A model generated the notes under the pieces. It worked only from the letters and a program-made list of their open reading frames with translations, did not search any database and had not been told where the DNA came from. From Balneolaceae bacterium (GTDB lineage Bacteria > Bacteroidota > Rhodothermia > Balneolales > Balneolaceae), in the NCBI GenBank assembly GCA_020832415.1, contig JAFIES010000006.1:1-44707 (forward strand): 44,707 bases of DNA, written 5' to 3'. Below, piece by piece: positions 32,301 to 41,014 of the stretch. The position numbers and the translations under genes are program-made. Every line of letters begins with the position of its first letter. Within the stretch, counting starts at the first letter, position 1.

Positions 32301-35114
32301 ATGTATTTCAGCACTACGGATGACAGCCTTGAGCTTCAAAAAATAAGAGAAGATCTCACCTATCTGCAAAGCTGTTTCATTCATATGCTTCACGAATCAG
32401 GTGATCATGAGATAGCCGACCTGCTGGATGGTAAAAAGAGTCTCAAATCATTTAAAAAATCTGAAAAATTAAGCAAAGCGTTTACACTGAGTTTTCAGTT
32501 TATGACTATTGTTGAGGAGAACGCAGCAGTTCAGCTACGCCGAAAACTGGAAGATGAACACGGCCTGGAACGGATATCCGGCTTGTGGGGAAGAACCCTG
32601 AACGATTTAAAATCAGCCGGTTTTACGGGATATGAAATTGCTGAAAATCTCACTTCTGTACGGATTGAACCTGTATTGACCGCCCACCCCACCGAGTCGA
32701 AACGCTCCACAGTTATCGATCAGCTCAGGGAGATTTACCTTCTGATGGTAAAACGGGAAAACAAAATGTGGACTGAAAAGGAGATGGAGCAGATCAAAGA
32801 TGAAATTAAGGCTGCAATGCAGCGTCTTTGGACAACCGGGCAGGTTTTTTTGCAAAAACCATCCATTGAGGATGAGCTCCGAAACGTGATCCATTATCTG
32901 AATAACGTTTTCCCTAATGTACTGCCAATGCTCGACCAAAGATTGCGAGGTGCATGGCAAGAAGCCGGATTTGATACTGCCCTTATTGCAAATCGAAAGC
33001 AGCTGCCGAAAGTAAGTTTTGGCAATTGGGTAGGGGGAGACAGAGATGGCCACCCGTTTGTAACAACAGAAGTTACTCACAACACTCTGCTTAAACTTCG
33101 GAAAAATGCACTTCTTCTTCTTAAATCCGGCCTGAATAGTCTTGCTCAAAAAGTAAGTGTTTCCTCTTTTGAGGTTGATGTACCTGCCAGGCTGAATAAA
33201 CAGATGGAAAACCTCTCCGCACGGGCTAAGGATTCTGCAGCCGCACTCAACAGGAATCCCGATGAGCCGTGGAGGCAGTACCTGAACCTGATGCAACAGA
33301 TGATTCCGCTTGACGAAAACGGGGAGCCTGTGGCCGAACCCGATCCGGTACATCATTATCAGTCGGCAGAAGAGGTTCTGGATGATCTCGATATTTTCAC
33401 GCAATCGTTAAATGAGATCGATGCTCATTTAATCAGCAGGCTTGATGTTGAGCCGGTAGCACGAAAAATTGAAGCTTTCGGGTTCCACCTTGCTGCACTC
33501 GACATTCGGCAAAACAGCCGGTTTCATGACATTGCCCTTTCTCAATTGTTGATGGAATCAGGCTTGGAAGATGGTGAGAATTTCCCCGAATGGCCCGAAG
33601 AAAAGAGGCTGGATTTTCTTAATGCTGAACTGAATACATCACGTCCGTTTGTGCGCCACAGGCATGGGCTGGGTACAGAGGCAGATGCCGTGCTTGCCAG
33701 TTACCGGGTACTATTTAAATATATTCAGCGCTATGGAAGCAGGGGTATTGGATCACTGATTGTAAGCATGACCCGAAGCCTGTCGGACCTGCTGGTAGTG
33801 TACGTTCTTTGCAGAGAGGCCGGACTTTTGAAAAAGAAAGAAGGTAAAATGGTATGTGAGCTGCCGGTTGTGCCTCTGCTCGAAACGATTGGAGATCTTG
33901 AAAAAGGCCCGGAAATTCTGGATCGCTTTTTAAGCCACCCAATTACACAGCAAAGTGTAGAGTACCGAAAAAAATATCATGGCGGTGATAATTCGCAACA
34001 GGTAATGGTTGGCTACAGCGACAGCAACAAAGATGGCGGTATACTGGCAAGCCTCTGGAGTTTAAATATTGCACAGAAAGCCCTGCACAAAGTTGCTGAG
34101 AAACACGGTATGAGAATACAGTTTTTCCACGGCAGGGGCGGTACAATCAGCCGGGGAGCCGGACCCACACACAGGTTTATTGCAGCATTGCCGCCGGAAA
34201 CGATAGAAGGAGACATGAGGCTTACAGAGCAGGGAGAGGTGATTTCGAATAAATATGCCAACCCTGTAACGGCGCTCTACAATCTTGAACTGCTGCAGGC
34301 CGGCACAACCGGGCTTACACTGGGTGTGTTCGACAAGACAAATATTGTTGCAGAAAAGCGGGGTGATTCGAATAATAATGCCTCATCCGGTTTAACAACA
34401 AGCAGGGAAAAGCTGGAGAATATTGTTGGCCAGTTATATGAATACAGCCTTGAAAGCTATCAGAGCCTTGTAAAATCAGACGGTTTTGTACAGTATTTTG
34501 CACAGGCAACTCCCATTGATATCATTGAGTCGAGCCGGATTGGATCGCGCCCGGCAAGGCGCACAGGAAAACGTACTTTTGAAGATCTAAGGGCCATTCC
34601 CTGGGTTTTTAGCTGGAATCAAAGCCGCTGCTTCCTTACGGGCTGGTACGGGGTTGGCAGTGCTCTCGAAAAACTACAAAAAGAGAATCCCGAAGAGTTT
34701 AGCATATTGAGTAAAAACGCTATCAATTTTATGCCGTTTCGATATGTCATCACCAACGCTTCCTCGGCCATAGCTCTTGCCGACACAGAGATCATGAAGC
34801 AGTGGTCAGAGATGGTCAAAGACAAAGAAATACGCGATCGATTTTACAACAAAATTATCGGTGAATTTGAGAGAACACGAAACATGCTGGAACTTCTGTA
34901 TGGCCACGGCCTCAGAGAACGCAGACCTCGAATGTATGAAATGATAGAGCTGAGGTCAAAACAGCTCAAGCCGATGCATCAGCTTCAGATTGAACAGTTA
35001 AAAACCTGGCGAAAACTCAAAAGCAATGGAAAAGAAAAAGAAGCCGATGCCATGCTTCCGGATATGCTTCTGGTTCTAAACGCAATTAGCAGCGGACTGG
35101 GAAGTACGGGGTAG
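32301..35114 (+). CDS. ppc: Phosphoenolpyruvate carboxylase
   Basis: A 937-residue anaplerotic enzyme making oxaloacetate from PEP and bicarbonate. Catalytic motifs: VLTAHPTESKRS with His129, GNWVGGDRDGHPFV near 240, MVGYSDSNKDGGILAS near 570, FFHGRGGTISRGAGPTH near 610 and GSRPARRTGKRTFEDLRAIPW near 750. The C-terminus SGLGSTG corresponds to the conserved terminal Gly that closes the active site. Length is close to the bacterial norm (880-960). It stands alone and supplies TCA-cycle intermediates. Confidence 0.97.
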   Translation: MYFSTTDDSLELQKIREDLTYLQSCFIHMLHESGDHEIADLLDGKKSLKSFKKSEKLSKAFTLSFQFMTIVEENAAVQLRRKLEDEHGLERISGLWGRTLNDLKSAGFTGYEIAENLTSVRIEPVLTAHPTESKRSTVIDQLREIYLLMVKRENKMWTEKEMEQIKDEIKAAMQRLWTTGQVFLQKPSIEDELRNVIHYLNNVFPNVLPMLDQRLRGAWQEAGFDTALIANRKQLPKVSFGNWVGGDRDGHPFVTTEVTHNTLLKLRKNALLLLKSGLNSLAQKVSVSSFEVDVPARLNKQMENLSARAKDSAAALNRNPDEPWRQYLNLMQQMIPLDENGEPVAEPDPVHHYQSAEEVLDDLDIFTQSLNEIDAHLISRLDVEPVARKIEAFGFHLAALDIRQNSRFHDIALSQLLMESGLEDGENFPEWPEEKRLDFLNAELNTSRPFVRHRHGLGTEADAVLASYRVLFKYIQRYGSRGIGSLIVSMTRSLSDLLVVYVLCREAGLLKKKEGKMVCELPVVPLLETIGDLEKGPEILDRFLSHPITQQSVEYRKKYHGGDNSQQVMVGYSDSNKDGGILASLWSLNIAQKALHKVAEKHGMRIQFFHGRGGTISRGAGPTHRFIAALPPETIEGDMRLTEQGEVISNKYANPVTALYNLELLQAGTTGLTLGVFDKTNIVAEKRGDSNNNASSGLTTSREKLENIVGQLYEYSLESYQSLVKSDGFVQYFAQATPIDIIESSRIGSRPARRTGKRTFEDLRAIPWVFSWNQSRCFLTGWYGVGSALEKLQKENPEEFSILSKNAINFMPFRYVITNASSAIALADTEIMKQWSEMVKDKEIRDRFYNKIIGEFERTRNMLELLYGHGLRERRPRMYEMIELRSKQLKPMHQLQIEQLKTWRKLKSNGKEKEADAMLPDMLLVLNAISSGLGSTG

Positions 35115-35126
35115 GAGAAAGATGCC

Positions 35127-35150
35127 AGCGAGGGTTACCCGCTAATTTTA
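35127..35150 (+). terminator. Weak candidate terminator after ppc
   Basis: AGCG-a-GGG with CCC-GCT makes a short interrupted stem with a TTA loop, followed by AATTTTAT. It is 13 bp past the ppc stop. The stem is short and the T tract imperfect. Confidence 0.35.
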
Positions 35151-35250
35151 TAATGAATAAAAAATGCAAATTTACACCCGGAAAGAATGGACACATTGAA
35201 ATCATTGGAGGTAAATAATTGACGCAATCGACATTTTTAAGAAAATTGAA

Positions 35251-35422
35251 TAAAAGAGGGCTTTGCAAAACCGTATCGGTCATCCTGAACTCGATTCAGG
35301 ATCTCCGTTTTATGGGTTCTAAAGCATTTGGGGATTTCACTCCGCTGCGCTCCGTGGGATAACAGAGGAGTGAATCGAGTTCAGAATGACGTAAACCCAA
35401 GGTTTTGCAAAGCCCTCTAAAA
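35251..35422. mobile_element. MITE-like element with TAAAA target duplication
   Basis: Perfect 17-bp inverted repeats, GAGGGCTTTGCAAAACC (35256-35272) and GGTTTTGCAAAGCCCTC (35401-35417), bound a 162-bp element without an ORF. It is flanked by the direct repeat TAAAA (35251-35255 and 35418-35422). Inside are inverted versions of a TCATCCTGAACTCGATTCAG-type sequence (near 35281 and 35373). This is the layout of a non-autonomous miniature transposon mobilised by a transposase elsewhere. Confidence 0.8.
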
Positions 35423-35510
35423 ATCAGTCTTATAAAGATTCGGTTTTTTCCTGAAATATTACCATTTAACTAACAACTGCAAACATTATCAATCCCAATA
35501 TCTAACACCC

Positions 35511-36431
35511 ATGAAAATCAACATTCTGCCAAGTCGCCTCTATACATTGTTTTTAGCCGTAATTATCATCCCATTTTTTATGGATCATCCCTTGATTGCT
35601 CAGAATAGCAATATTATCGCTGATGGTGCAGAACTGACACTGATTTCAGATCAGTTTTCCTTTACCGAGGGCCCTGCTACTGATGCGGACGGGAACGTCT
35701 ATTTTACAGATCAGCCTAATGATCATATCTGGAAATACAGCGTTGATGGTGAGTTGACACTTTTTATGGATGAAACCGGACGTTCCAACGGCATGTATTT
35801 TGATCATGATGGAAACCTGTTGACATGTGCCGATCTGAATGGTGAAATCTGGAGTATTTCCACCGATAGTAAAGAAGTCACGATTCTTGTAAATGAGTTT
35901 AACGGCAAACAGTTGAACGGGCCAAATGATCTATGGGTAGATCCGAAGGGGGGCATCTACTTCACCGATCCCTATTACCAGCGGGATTACTGGGAAAGAA
36001 CTGAAAAAGAGATCGAGGAGGAACGGGTTTATTATCTGACTCCCGATCATCAAGAGATTCTAATCGTGGAAGATGAATTCGTGAAACCTAACGGAATTAT
36101 CGGCACACCCGACGGAAAAACGCTCTATGTGGCAGATATAGGCGACAGTAAAACATACTCATACACGATAAATGAAGATGGCACACTTTCCAACAAGCAG
36201 CTTTTTGCCGAAATGGGATCTGATGGCATGACGATTGACGATCAGGGAAATGTGTATTTGACCGGAAGCGGAGTAACCGTCTTTAACAAAGAAGGCGAGC
36301 AAATCGAGCATATTCCCGTTCCACAGGGCTGGACCGGGAATGTCACTTTTATTGGCCCGGATCGGCGCACACTGTTCATCACAGCAAGTAATTCGGTATA
36401 TACACTTGAGATGAACGCACAGGGCAGGTAA
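35511..36431 (+). CDS. Secreted SMP-30/gluconolactonase-like six-bladed propeller
   Basis: A 306-residue protein with a Sec signal peptide (hydrophobic TLFLAVIIIPFFM, likely cleavage after IAQ near residue 31). The mature part is an SMP-30/LRE propeller: FTEGPATDADGNVYFTDQPND (metal-ligand Glu), NGPNDLWVDPKGGIYFTDPYY and VKPNGIIGTPDGKTLYVADIGD are the family's metal-binding blade motifs. Relatives hydrolyse sugar lactones such as gluconolactone; the substrate here is inferred only. It probably acts in the periplasm. Confidence 0.9.
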   Translation: MKINILPSRLYTLFLAVIIIPFFMDHPLIAQNSNIIADGAELTLISDQFSFTEGPATDADGNVYFTDQPNDHIWKYSVDGELTLFMDETGRSNGMYFDHDGNLLTCADLNGEIWSISTDSKEVTILVNEFNGKQLNGPNDLWVDPKGGIYFTDPYYQRDYWERTEKEIEEERVYYLTPDHQEILIVEDEFVKPNGIIGTPDGKTLYVADIGDSKTYSYTINEDGTLSNKQLFAEMGSDGMTIDDQGNVYLTGSGVTVFNKEGEQIEHIPVPQGWTGNVTFIGPDRRTLFITASNSVYTLEMNAQGR

Positions 36432-36519
36432 GAATGTGTAAATGGCAGTTTTGATGGATTTAACTTCAAAAAAATCAACAGATTGAAGAAGACTTTCTCA
36501 TCATGGTCCAGATTTAAAG

Positions 36520-37941
36520 ATGAAACAATACCTCTACCCGTCCTTACTGTTTTGCGGTTTGATTGCACTGATGTTGCTGTCTGAACCGGCTTTTTTGCGC
36601 GATTATCTGCTGGATAGTTTTGTCGTGGCCACATTACTGCTCGTACTCGTGCAACTGATCTTTGCGGGCAGAACGGAAATAGTTGATGAATTTCCGGTCG
36701 GATCTCTCATATTTATTTGTCTTGGTGGTGCCCTTCTCACCGGTATTTTCTGGTTTCGGATAACAATTGGCGCATACGGCTTCGAGACGGGTTTAGGGCT
36801 CAATATTTTTAAAACCCTCTTTTTTTGGGTACCGGCTGTATTGTTTGCAAGCCTATATCGATCGTCCGGCGAAAGCTGGAAACCCGGTAATCGCCGTACC
36901 TTTCTCATTCGGCTGCTTGTTGCTGTTGTTGCGAGTCTGATTGGGCTGGCCGGACAGGAAATTGCCCGCGAACATATTGAACAGGTTCCAATGGATTATT
37001 CACTTCGACATGTGGAACGGCTGCTCCCGGACGGTGAGAGCGGAATTGAATATCAGCTTGAACAGTCGGTACTGCATATGGAGGTAGTGTTAGACCCATC
37101 ATATGAAGAGCCAAACATCCGGATGCTACAACGCATCCGGGCGATTGCTGCCCAGGCATCACGCCTTACCGGCCGTAAAGACACAGACAACCTGGCACTT
37201 CGCATCACACACGGCGGCAAAGAGCTGGCAGCCCTGAACTGGCCCGATCCCGAAACCAACCGCACATCGGATCGAATTCGAATTAACTATACAGGTACCG
37301 GCCTGAGCAATCTTCCTACTGAAGGCGACCTCGAACTGCTTTTTGAGAGCCTTGAACAGGCCTTTCGCCCAGAAAACCTCGAAGCAGACCTGTATGAAAA
37401 TACCCTGATTCTTCGATGGAAAGGAGACGAATCAATCCCGGATGATCCGGCACGTATCCCACAAATCATTCACGACTGGCAGTCAGTCAACCACACGGTT
37501 ACACTGGCTGGCGCTCTCTTTGATGGGCTTGATGCGTTTCGAATCAAAATGCCGGGCCACACTCTGGAAGTGCCGGCTGAAAGAATACAAGGCCTCTACC
37601 GGGCTCAGCAGCACATTCCGGTACCAGATCTCTCTGCTTTGATCCAGATTTATAACAGCGAAGAAATGCCTGAGCCCCCTGATTTATCCGAAAATGTACC
37701 GGTCAGAATTATATGGGGTGATGGACGTTTTGACACTCAACGAAACACAACAGATCCCCTCTGGCCGTGGGAAAGAGGAATTCTGGCCGGGTATCATTTC
37801 TACATAACCGAACTGGATAGTAACGGAGTGGTTCGCTTTGTCATCTATCCCGCCGGGGCTCCAAAAGACGCTCGATGGGTTTCTCTGCATCCCGGAGAGA
37901 CTAAGCAATTGTTTGCGATCTACCTCAAATACTTGAGATAA
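36520..37941 (+). CDS. Membrane protein with large extracytoplasmic domain, unknown function
   Basis: A 473-residue protein I do not recognise. Four hydrophobic segments occupy about 5-22, 28-50, 64-82 and 100-115, and a fifth about 130-145. A soluble region of roughly 320 residues follows (LRHVERLLPDGESGIEYQL...). It contains a GDLELLFESLEQAF segment and a C-terminal YHFYITELDSNGVVRFVIYPAG part with a beta-rich look. There are no obvious catalytic residues or repeats. It starts 88 bp after the gluconolactonase-like gene. Confidence 0.65.
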   Translation: MKQYLYPSLLFCGLIALMLLSEPAFLRDYLLDSFVVATLLLVLVQLIFAGRTEIVDEFPVGSLIFICLGGALLTGIFWFRITIGAYGFETGLGLNIFKTLFFWVPAVLFASLYRSSGESWKPGNRRTFLIRLLVAVVASLIGLAGQEIAREHIEQVPMDYSLRHVERLLPDGESGIEYQLEQSVLHMEVVLDPSYEEPNIRMLQRIRAIAAQASRLTGRKDTDNLALRITHGGKELAALNWPDPETNRTSDRIRINYTGTGLSNLPTEGDLELLFESLEQAFRPENLEADLYENTLILRWKGDESIPDDPARIPQIIHDWQSVNHTVTLAGALFDGLDAFRIKMPGHTLEVPAERIQGLYRAQQHIPVPDLSALIQIYNSEEMPEPPDLSENVPVRIIWGDGRFDTQRNTTDPLWPWERGILAGYHFYITELDSNGVVRFVIYPAGAPKDARWVSLHPGETKQLFAIYLKYLR

Positions 37942-38181
37942 TCCACTCTTCTTCATTTAAAACTCTAACCACCATTATATACCTAATCTTTAATCGGATT
38001 TACAGGTGGGAACTGTGGCCTATCAAAATACTTCAGTGTCATCATGCTGGCTAATTAAATAAGGGGTAAAAATGATAGAGTTCTCGCTTTTTTTCGGCTT
38101 AAGTAATTGTAAGGATACTAACAAATAACAGTATTGAAAGGATTGATTTCAGAACCTTAAACACTTAAAGAGTCCCTGAAA

Positions 38182-38541
38182 ATGGAAAAAACTACAGTAA
38201 ACAATCTTATCACAAAGAGTTTTAATGAACCGGATGAAAAAACTGAGCTGCCGGGTGCAATTTTAGAGAGTGTTCAATTGGGAGAATTAACCATACACAG
38301 AATGAAATGTGAGCCAGGTTGGCGCTGGACAGATTCCCTGCCTGAAATTCTTGGTACCGACACCTGCGAGTTCGAACACCCGGCATGGATTGTGCTGTCA
38401 GGCCGTTTTGTGATTAAAATGGATGATGGGCGAACAGAAGAGTATGGCCCTGGTGATCTCGGGATGATACCACCCGGCCATGATGCATGGGTTGAGGGTG
38501 ATGAGCCTGTAATCGCTATTGACATCCAGTTAAACAGATGA
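38182..38541 (+). CDS. Cupin domain protein
   Basis: A 119-residue single-domain cupin. CEPGWRWTDSLPEILGTDTCEFEHPAWIVLSGRF is motif 1, with Glu and His candidates for metal binding, and YGPGDLGMIPPGHDAWVEGDEP is motif 2, with its His. There is no signal peptide, so it should be cytoplasmic. Similar small cupins are enzymes or sensors of varied function; the substrate is unknown. Confidence 0.8.
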   Translation: MEKTTVNNLITKSFNEPDEKTELPGAILESVQLGELTIHRMKCEPGWRWTDSLPEILGTDTCEFEHPAWIVLSGRFVIKMDDGRTEEYGPGDLGMIPPGHDAWVEGDEPVIAIDIQLNR

Positions 38542-38853
38542 TGATTTAACAGTCATCTGATATTACAAGACCTTATCACAAAATCAGATGTGTTGAATGA
38601 ATCTTATCCGGGATCTATGGAATGATGCGATAAACGCATTTTTACGGCTATATATAGTGAGCAGTACCCTAAAAGGGAAGAGGCTGTTAAATTTTTGAAA
38701 CAGTTACTGAGTCTGTATACGCATTAATTTTACACTTGATCAGATAATTCATAAAGAGTTATGCAGCAATCATTAAAGAGATAACTGTTTCAGAAAGAAT
38801 AAAACCAGAAGTCACAATCAATCACTAAACCTAAAGAAATCATTTTTAAAACA
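38542..38853. other. Intergenic region between the two cupin genes
   Basis: 312 bp without an ORF. It contains CGGCTATATATAGTGA (38645-38660), close to CGGCTATAAATAGTAA at 31281-31296 upstream of a methyltransferase. The motif may be a shared promoter or operator. Nothing else is recognised. Confidence 0.3.
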
Positions 38854-39312
38854 ATGAAAAACAATCAAATATTACCCACAGTTATATTGTTCATTTTTAC
38901 ATTAATCCCAATAACTCTATTTGCACAGGGCACAGATGGTGCAGAAAAGGCTTTTATCTGGAATCCTGATGATGAAGGATTAGAATGGGTTGCTTGTCCG
39001 GATTTCATGCCTGCTGACTGTAGGCTTGCTGTGCTTCAGGGAAATCCTGTTGAGCCAAATGCGGATGTATTCTTCAAATTGCAAGGGAGTACAACAGCAC
39101 CTAAACATATTCACACATCAGCCGAACGAATGGTACTGATTTCAGGTGAATTTCAAGTAGAGTATGAAGGTCAGGATCCAGTTGTGATGCACGCCGGAAC
39201 ATATGCCTATGGCCCGGCTGAATTGTCTCACACCGCTACCTGTATTTCGGAAGAGCCGTGTATACTGTTTATTGCTTTTGAGGAGCCCGTAGATGCTATT
39301 CCTGTGGAATGA
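38854..39312 (+). CDS. Secreted cupin protein (ChrR/DUF4437-like)
   Basis: A 152-residue protein with a cleavable signal peptide (hydrophobic TVILFIFTLIPITLF, likely cleavage after FAQ near residue 25). The mature cupin has FFKLQGSTTAPKHIHTSAERMVLISGEF (His-Ile-His metal ligands and Glu) and HAGTYAYGPAELSHTATC (second motif His). Four cysteines (CPDF, DCRL, TCIS, PCIL) may form disulfides in the periplasm. The function is not known. Confidence 0.8.
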   Translation: MKNNQILPTVILFIFTLIPITLFAQGTDGAEKAFIWNPDDEGLEWVACPDFMPADCRLAVLQGNPVEPNADVFFKLQGSTTAPKHIHTSAERMVLISGEFQVEYEGQDPVVMHAGTYAYGPAELSHTATCISEEPCILFIAFEEPVDAIPVE

Positions 39313-39382
39313 ATGAAAATTCATTTTCGAAAAAAGTTAAAGTACTCAAGATCAATTACAACAAATTGAAGACATAATCACA

Positions 39383-39928
39383 ATGATGTCAGGCACTAAA
39401 AATCTTAAAGATTCCCACAAACGGGTAAAAAAACTGTTAACCATCAAACCGGAAAAAGGGCAGTATACAACCACCACAAAAGTACGGGTTCGTGACGGAA
39501 CCACCTGCGATGTTGAGCATAAACAGTGGACGTTCACAGCTGATGTTGGGGAAATGGAGGGCGGAAAAGATGCCGGGCCGGGGCCAAGTGTTTTGCAGCG
39601 AGGTGCGCTGGGGAGCTGCCTTGCCATTGGATATGTGAAGTGGGCAGCGGTTTTGGATGTACCTGTTTATAGCATCGAAGTAGATGTTGAGGCTGATGTG
39701 GATGCCCGCGGCGCCTACGGATTGGATGGAATTGAACCCGGTTATAAAGCCCTGAGATACAGAGTACATATCGACAGCCCGGCTCCGGAAGAGGAGATCA
39801 TGAAGGTGATTGAAGAAGCTGACAAACACAGCCCCCTGCTTGCAGATTTTGTGAATCCGGTTAAGGTGGAGCGAGAGGTGAATTTAGTGAAAAGTGCACC
39901 GAGCGCTCATTTTCTGAACACGAAGTGA
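39383..39928 (+). CDS. OsmC family protein
   Basis: A 181-residue OsmC/Ohr-fold protein. The central helix carries VLQRGALGSCLAIGYVKWAAV with the reactive-cysteine position. The second conserved cysteine of peroxide-reducing OsmC is replaced: the segment reads ADKHSPLLADFVNP. This points to the YhfA-type or non-peroxidase subfamily, although Cys elsewhere (TTCDVEH) could compensate. Two adjacent ATGs (39383 and 39386) are possible starts. It lies 70 bp after the secreted cupin. Confidence 0.85.
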   Translation: MMSGTKNLKDSHKRVKKLLTIKPEKGQYTTTTKVRVRDGTTCDVEHKQWTFTADVGEMEGGKDAGPGPSVLQRGALGSCLAIGYVKWAAVLDVPVYSIEVDVEADVDARGAYGLDGIEPGYKALRYRVHIDSPAPEEEIMKVIEEADKHSPLLADFVNPVKVEREVNLVKSAPSAHFLNTK

Positions 39929-39958
39929 AACGATTCCCGCGCAAGCGAAAAGGTAGAA

Positions 39959-40090
39959 GACCTGTCAGCGTTCGGAAGAACCTGAAAGCGTCTGGTTTAA
40001 ATAGACCAAATTTAAATCAACGTCATTCTTCAAACCGGACTCTTGCAGGATTCACTCCCAAAAAGCATGGGAGCGAAACTCTGCCAGGTC
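39959..40090. repeat. Structured intergenic segment before a methyltransferase
   Basis: GACCTGTCAG (39959-39968) is nearly the inverse of CTGCCAGGTC (40081-40090). Inside, CTCCC...GGGAG near 40051-40072 makes a further stem. The CTGTCAG/CTGACAG arm logic recalls the two repeats at 29.7-30.4 kb, but the interior sequence differs. Confidence 0.4.
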
Positions 40091-40152
40091 CTGAATAATC
40101 TCTTAAAAAAGTGAAAAACGACCGATGACCAAAAATCAAATACTAATTAAAA

Positions 40153-40971
40153 ATGGAACCAAGACTACAACGGCGCGTTCAGCGCTACGGCTGGGATAAG
40201 GCCGCAAAATATTACGATAACTCATGGAAAGCACAACTGAAACCGGCTCAGGATAAGCTGCTGGAGATGGCAGACCTGAAACCGGGAGAAATGGTATTGG
40301 AAACATCTTGCGGTACGGGGCTTGTTACATTTCGCGCGGCTGAAGCTGTTAACCCCGGTGGAGAGGTTATGGCCACAGATCTTTCCGATCAGATGATCCA
40401 ACTGGCTCAGCAGCGACAAGAAAAACGAGGAGCCGACAATGTAATATTTAAACAGATGGATGCGGAAGATCTGGATTTTGAAGAGAACAGTTTTGATGCA
40501 GCTATTTGTGCTCTCGGGCTGATGTATTTTCCCTTTCCCGTGAAAGGGTTGCAGGAGATGCACCGGGTTTTAAAGCCGGGTGGACGAGCCGCAGTAGCTA
40601 TTTGGGGTGAACGGAAAAACTGTGGATGGGCCGATATTTTCCCCATTGTGGATAAAAAGGTGGCCTCGGATGTATGTCCGATGTTCTTCCAGCAGGGAAC
40701 GGGTAATACACTGGAAAAATCGTTTAAAACAGCCGGTTTTGGGGAAACAGAAGTGATTCGATTCCATCATACACTGATTTTTAAAAACGAAAATCATGCA
40801 CTGATGGCCGCATTTTCAGGCGGTCCGGTTGCCCTGGCTTACCGAAAGTTCAATGACGAGACAAAGGATCAAGTTCATCGTGAATATCTTTACTCAATCT
40901 CTGAATTCAGGAGTGGTGAAGGCTATAAAATTCCCGGTGAGTTTGTAGTGGCTAGAGGAGTAAAGTATTGA
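40153..40971 (+). CDS. Class I SAM-dependent methyltransferase
   Basis: A 272-residue protein with MVLETSCGTGLVTFRA (motif I, near residue 45), ATDLSDQMIQLAQQRQ, MDAEDLDFEENSFDAAICALGLMYFP and MHRVLKPGGRAAVAIWG. Class I fold, substrate unknown. It is the third methyltransferase in the 30-41 kb region and, like the one at 30432, is preceded by a strongly palindromic intergenic segment. Confidence 0.85.
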   Translation: MEPRLQRRVQRYGWDKAAKYYDNSWKAQLKPAQDKLLEMADLKPGEMVLETSCGTGLVTFRAAEAVNPGGEVMATDLSDQMIQLAQQRQEKRGADNVIFKQMDAEDLDFEENSFDAAICALGLMYFPFPVKGLQEMHRVLKPGGRAAVAIWGERKNCGWADIFPIVDKKVASDVCPMFFQQGTGNTLEKSFKTAGFGETEVIRFHHTLIFKNENHALMAAFSGGPVALAYRKFNDETKDQVHREYLYSISEFRSGEGYKIPGEFVVARGVKY

Positions 40972-41014
40972 TTATCAACATTTATTTAACCTACATAAAA
41001 TCAAGGAGTAAATC

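Noticed and set aside
32613-33404. 263-codon minus-strand frame within ppc.
   Set aside because: It is antisense to conserved PEP carboxylase sequence, and its composition is not protein-like.
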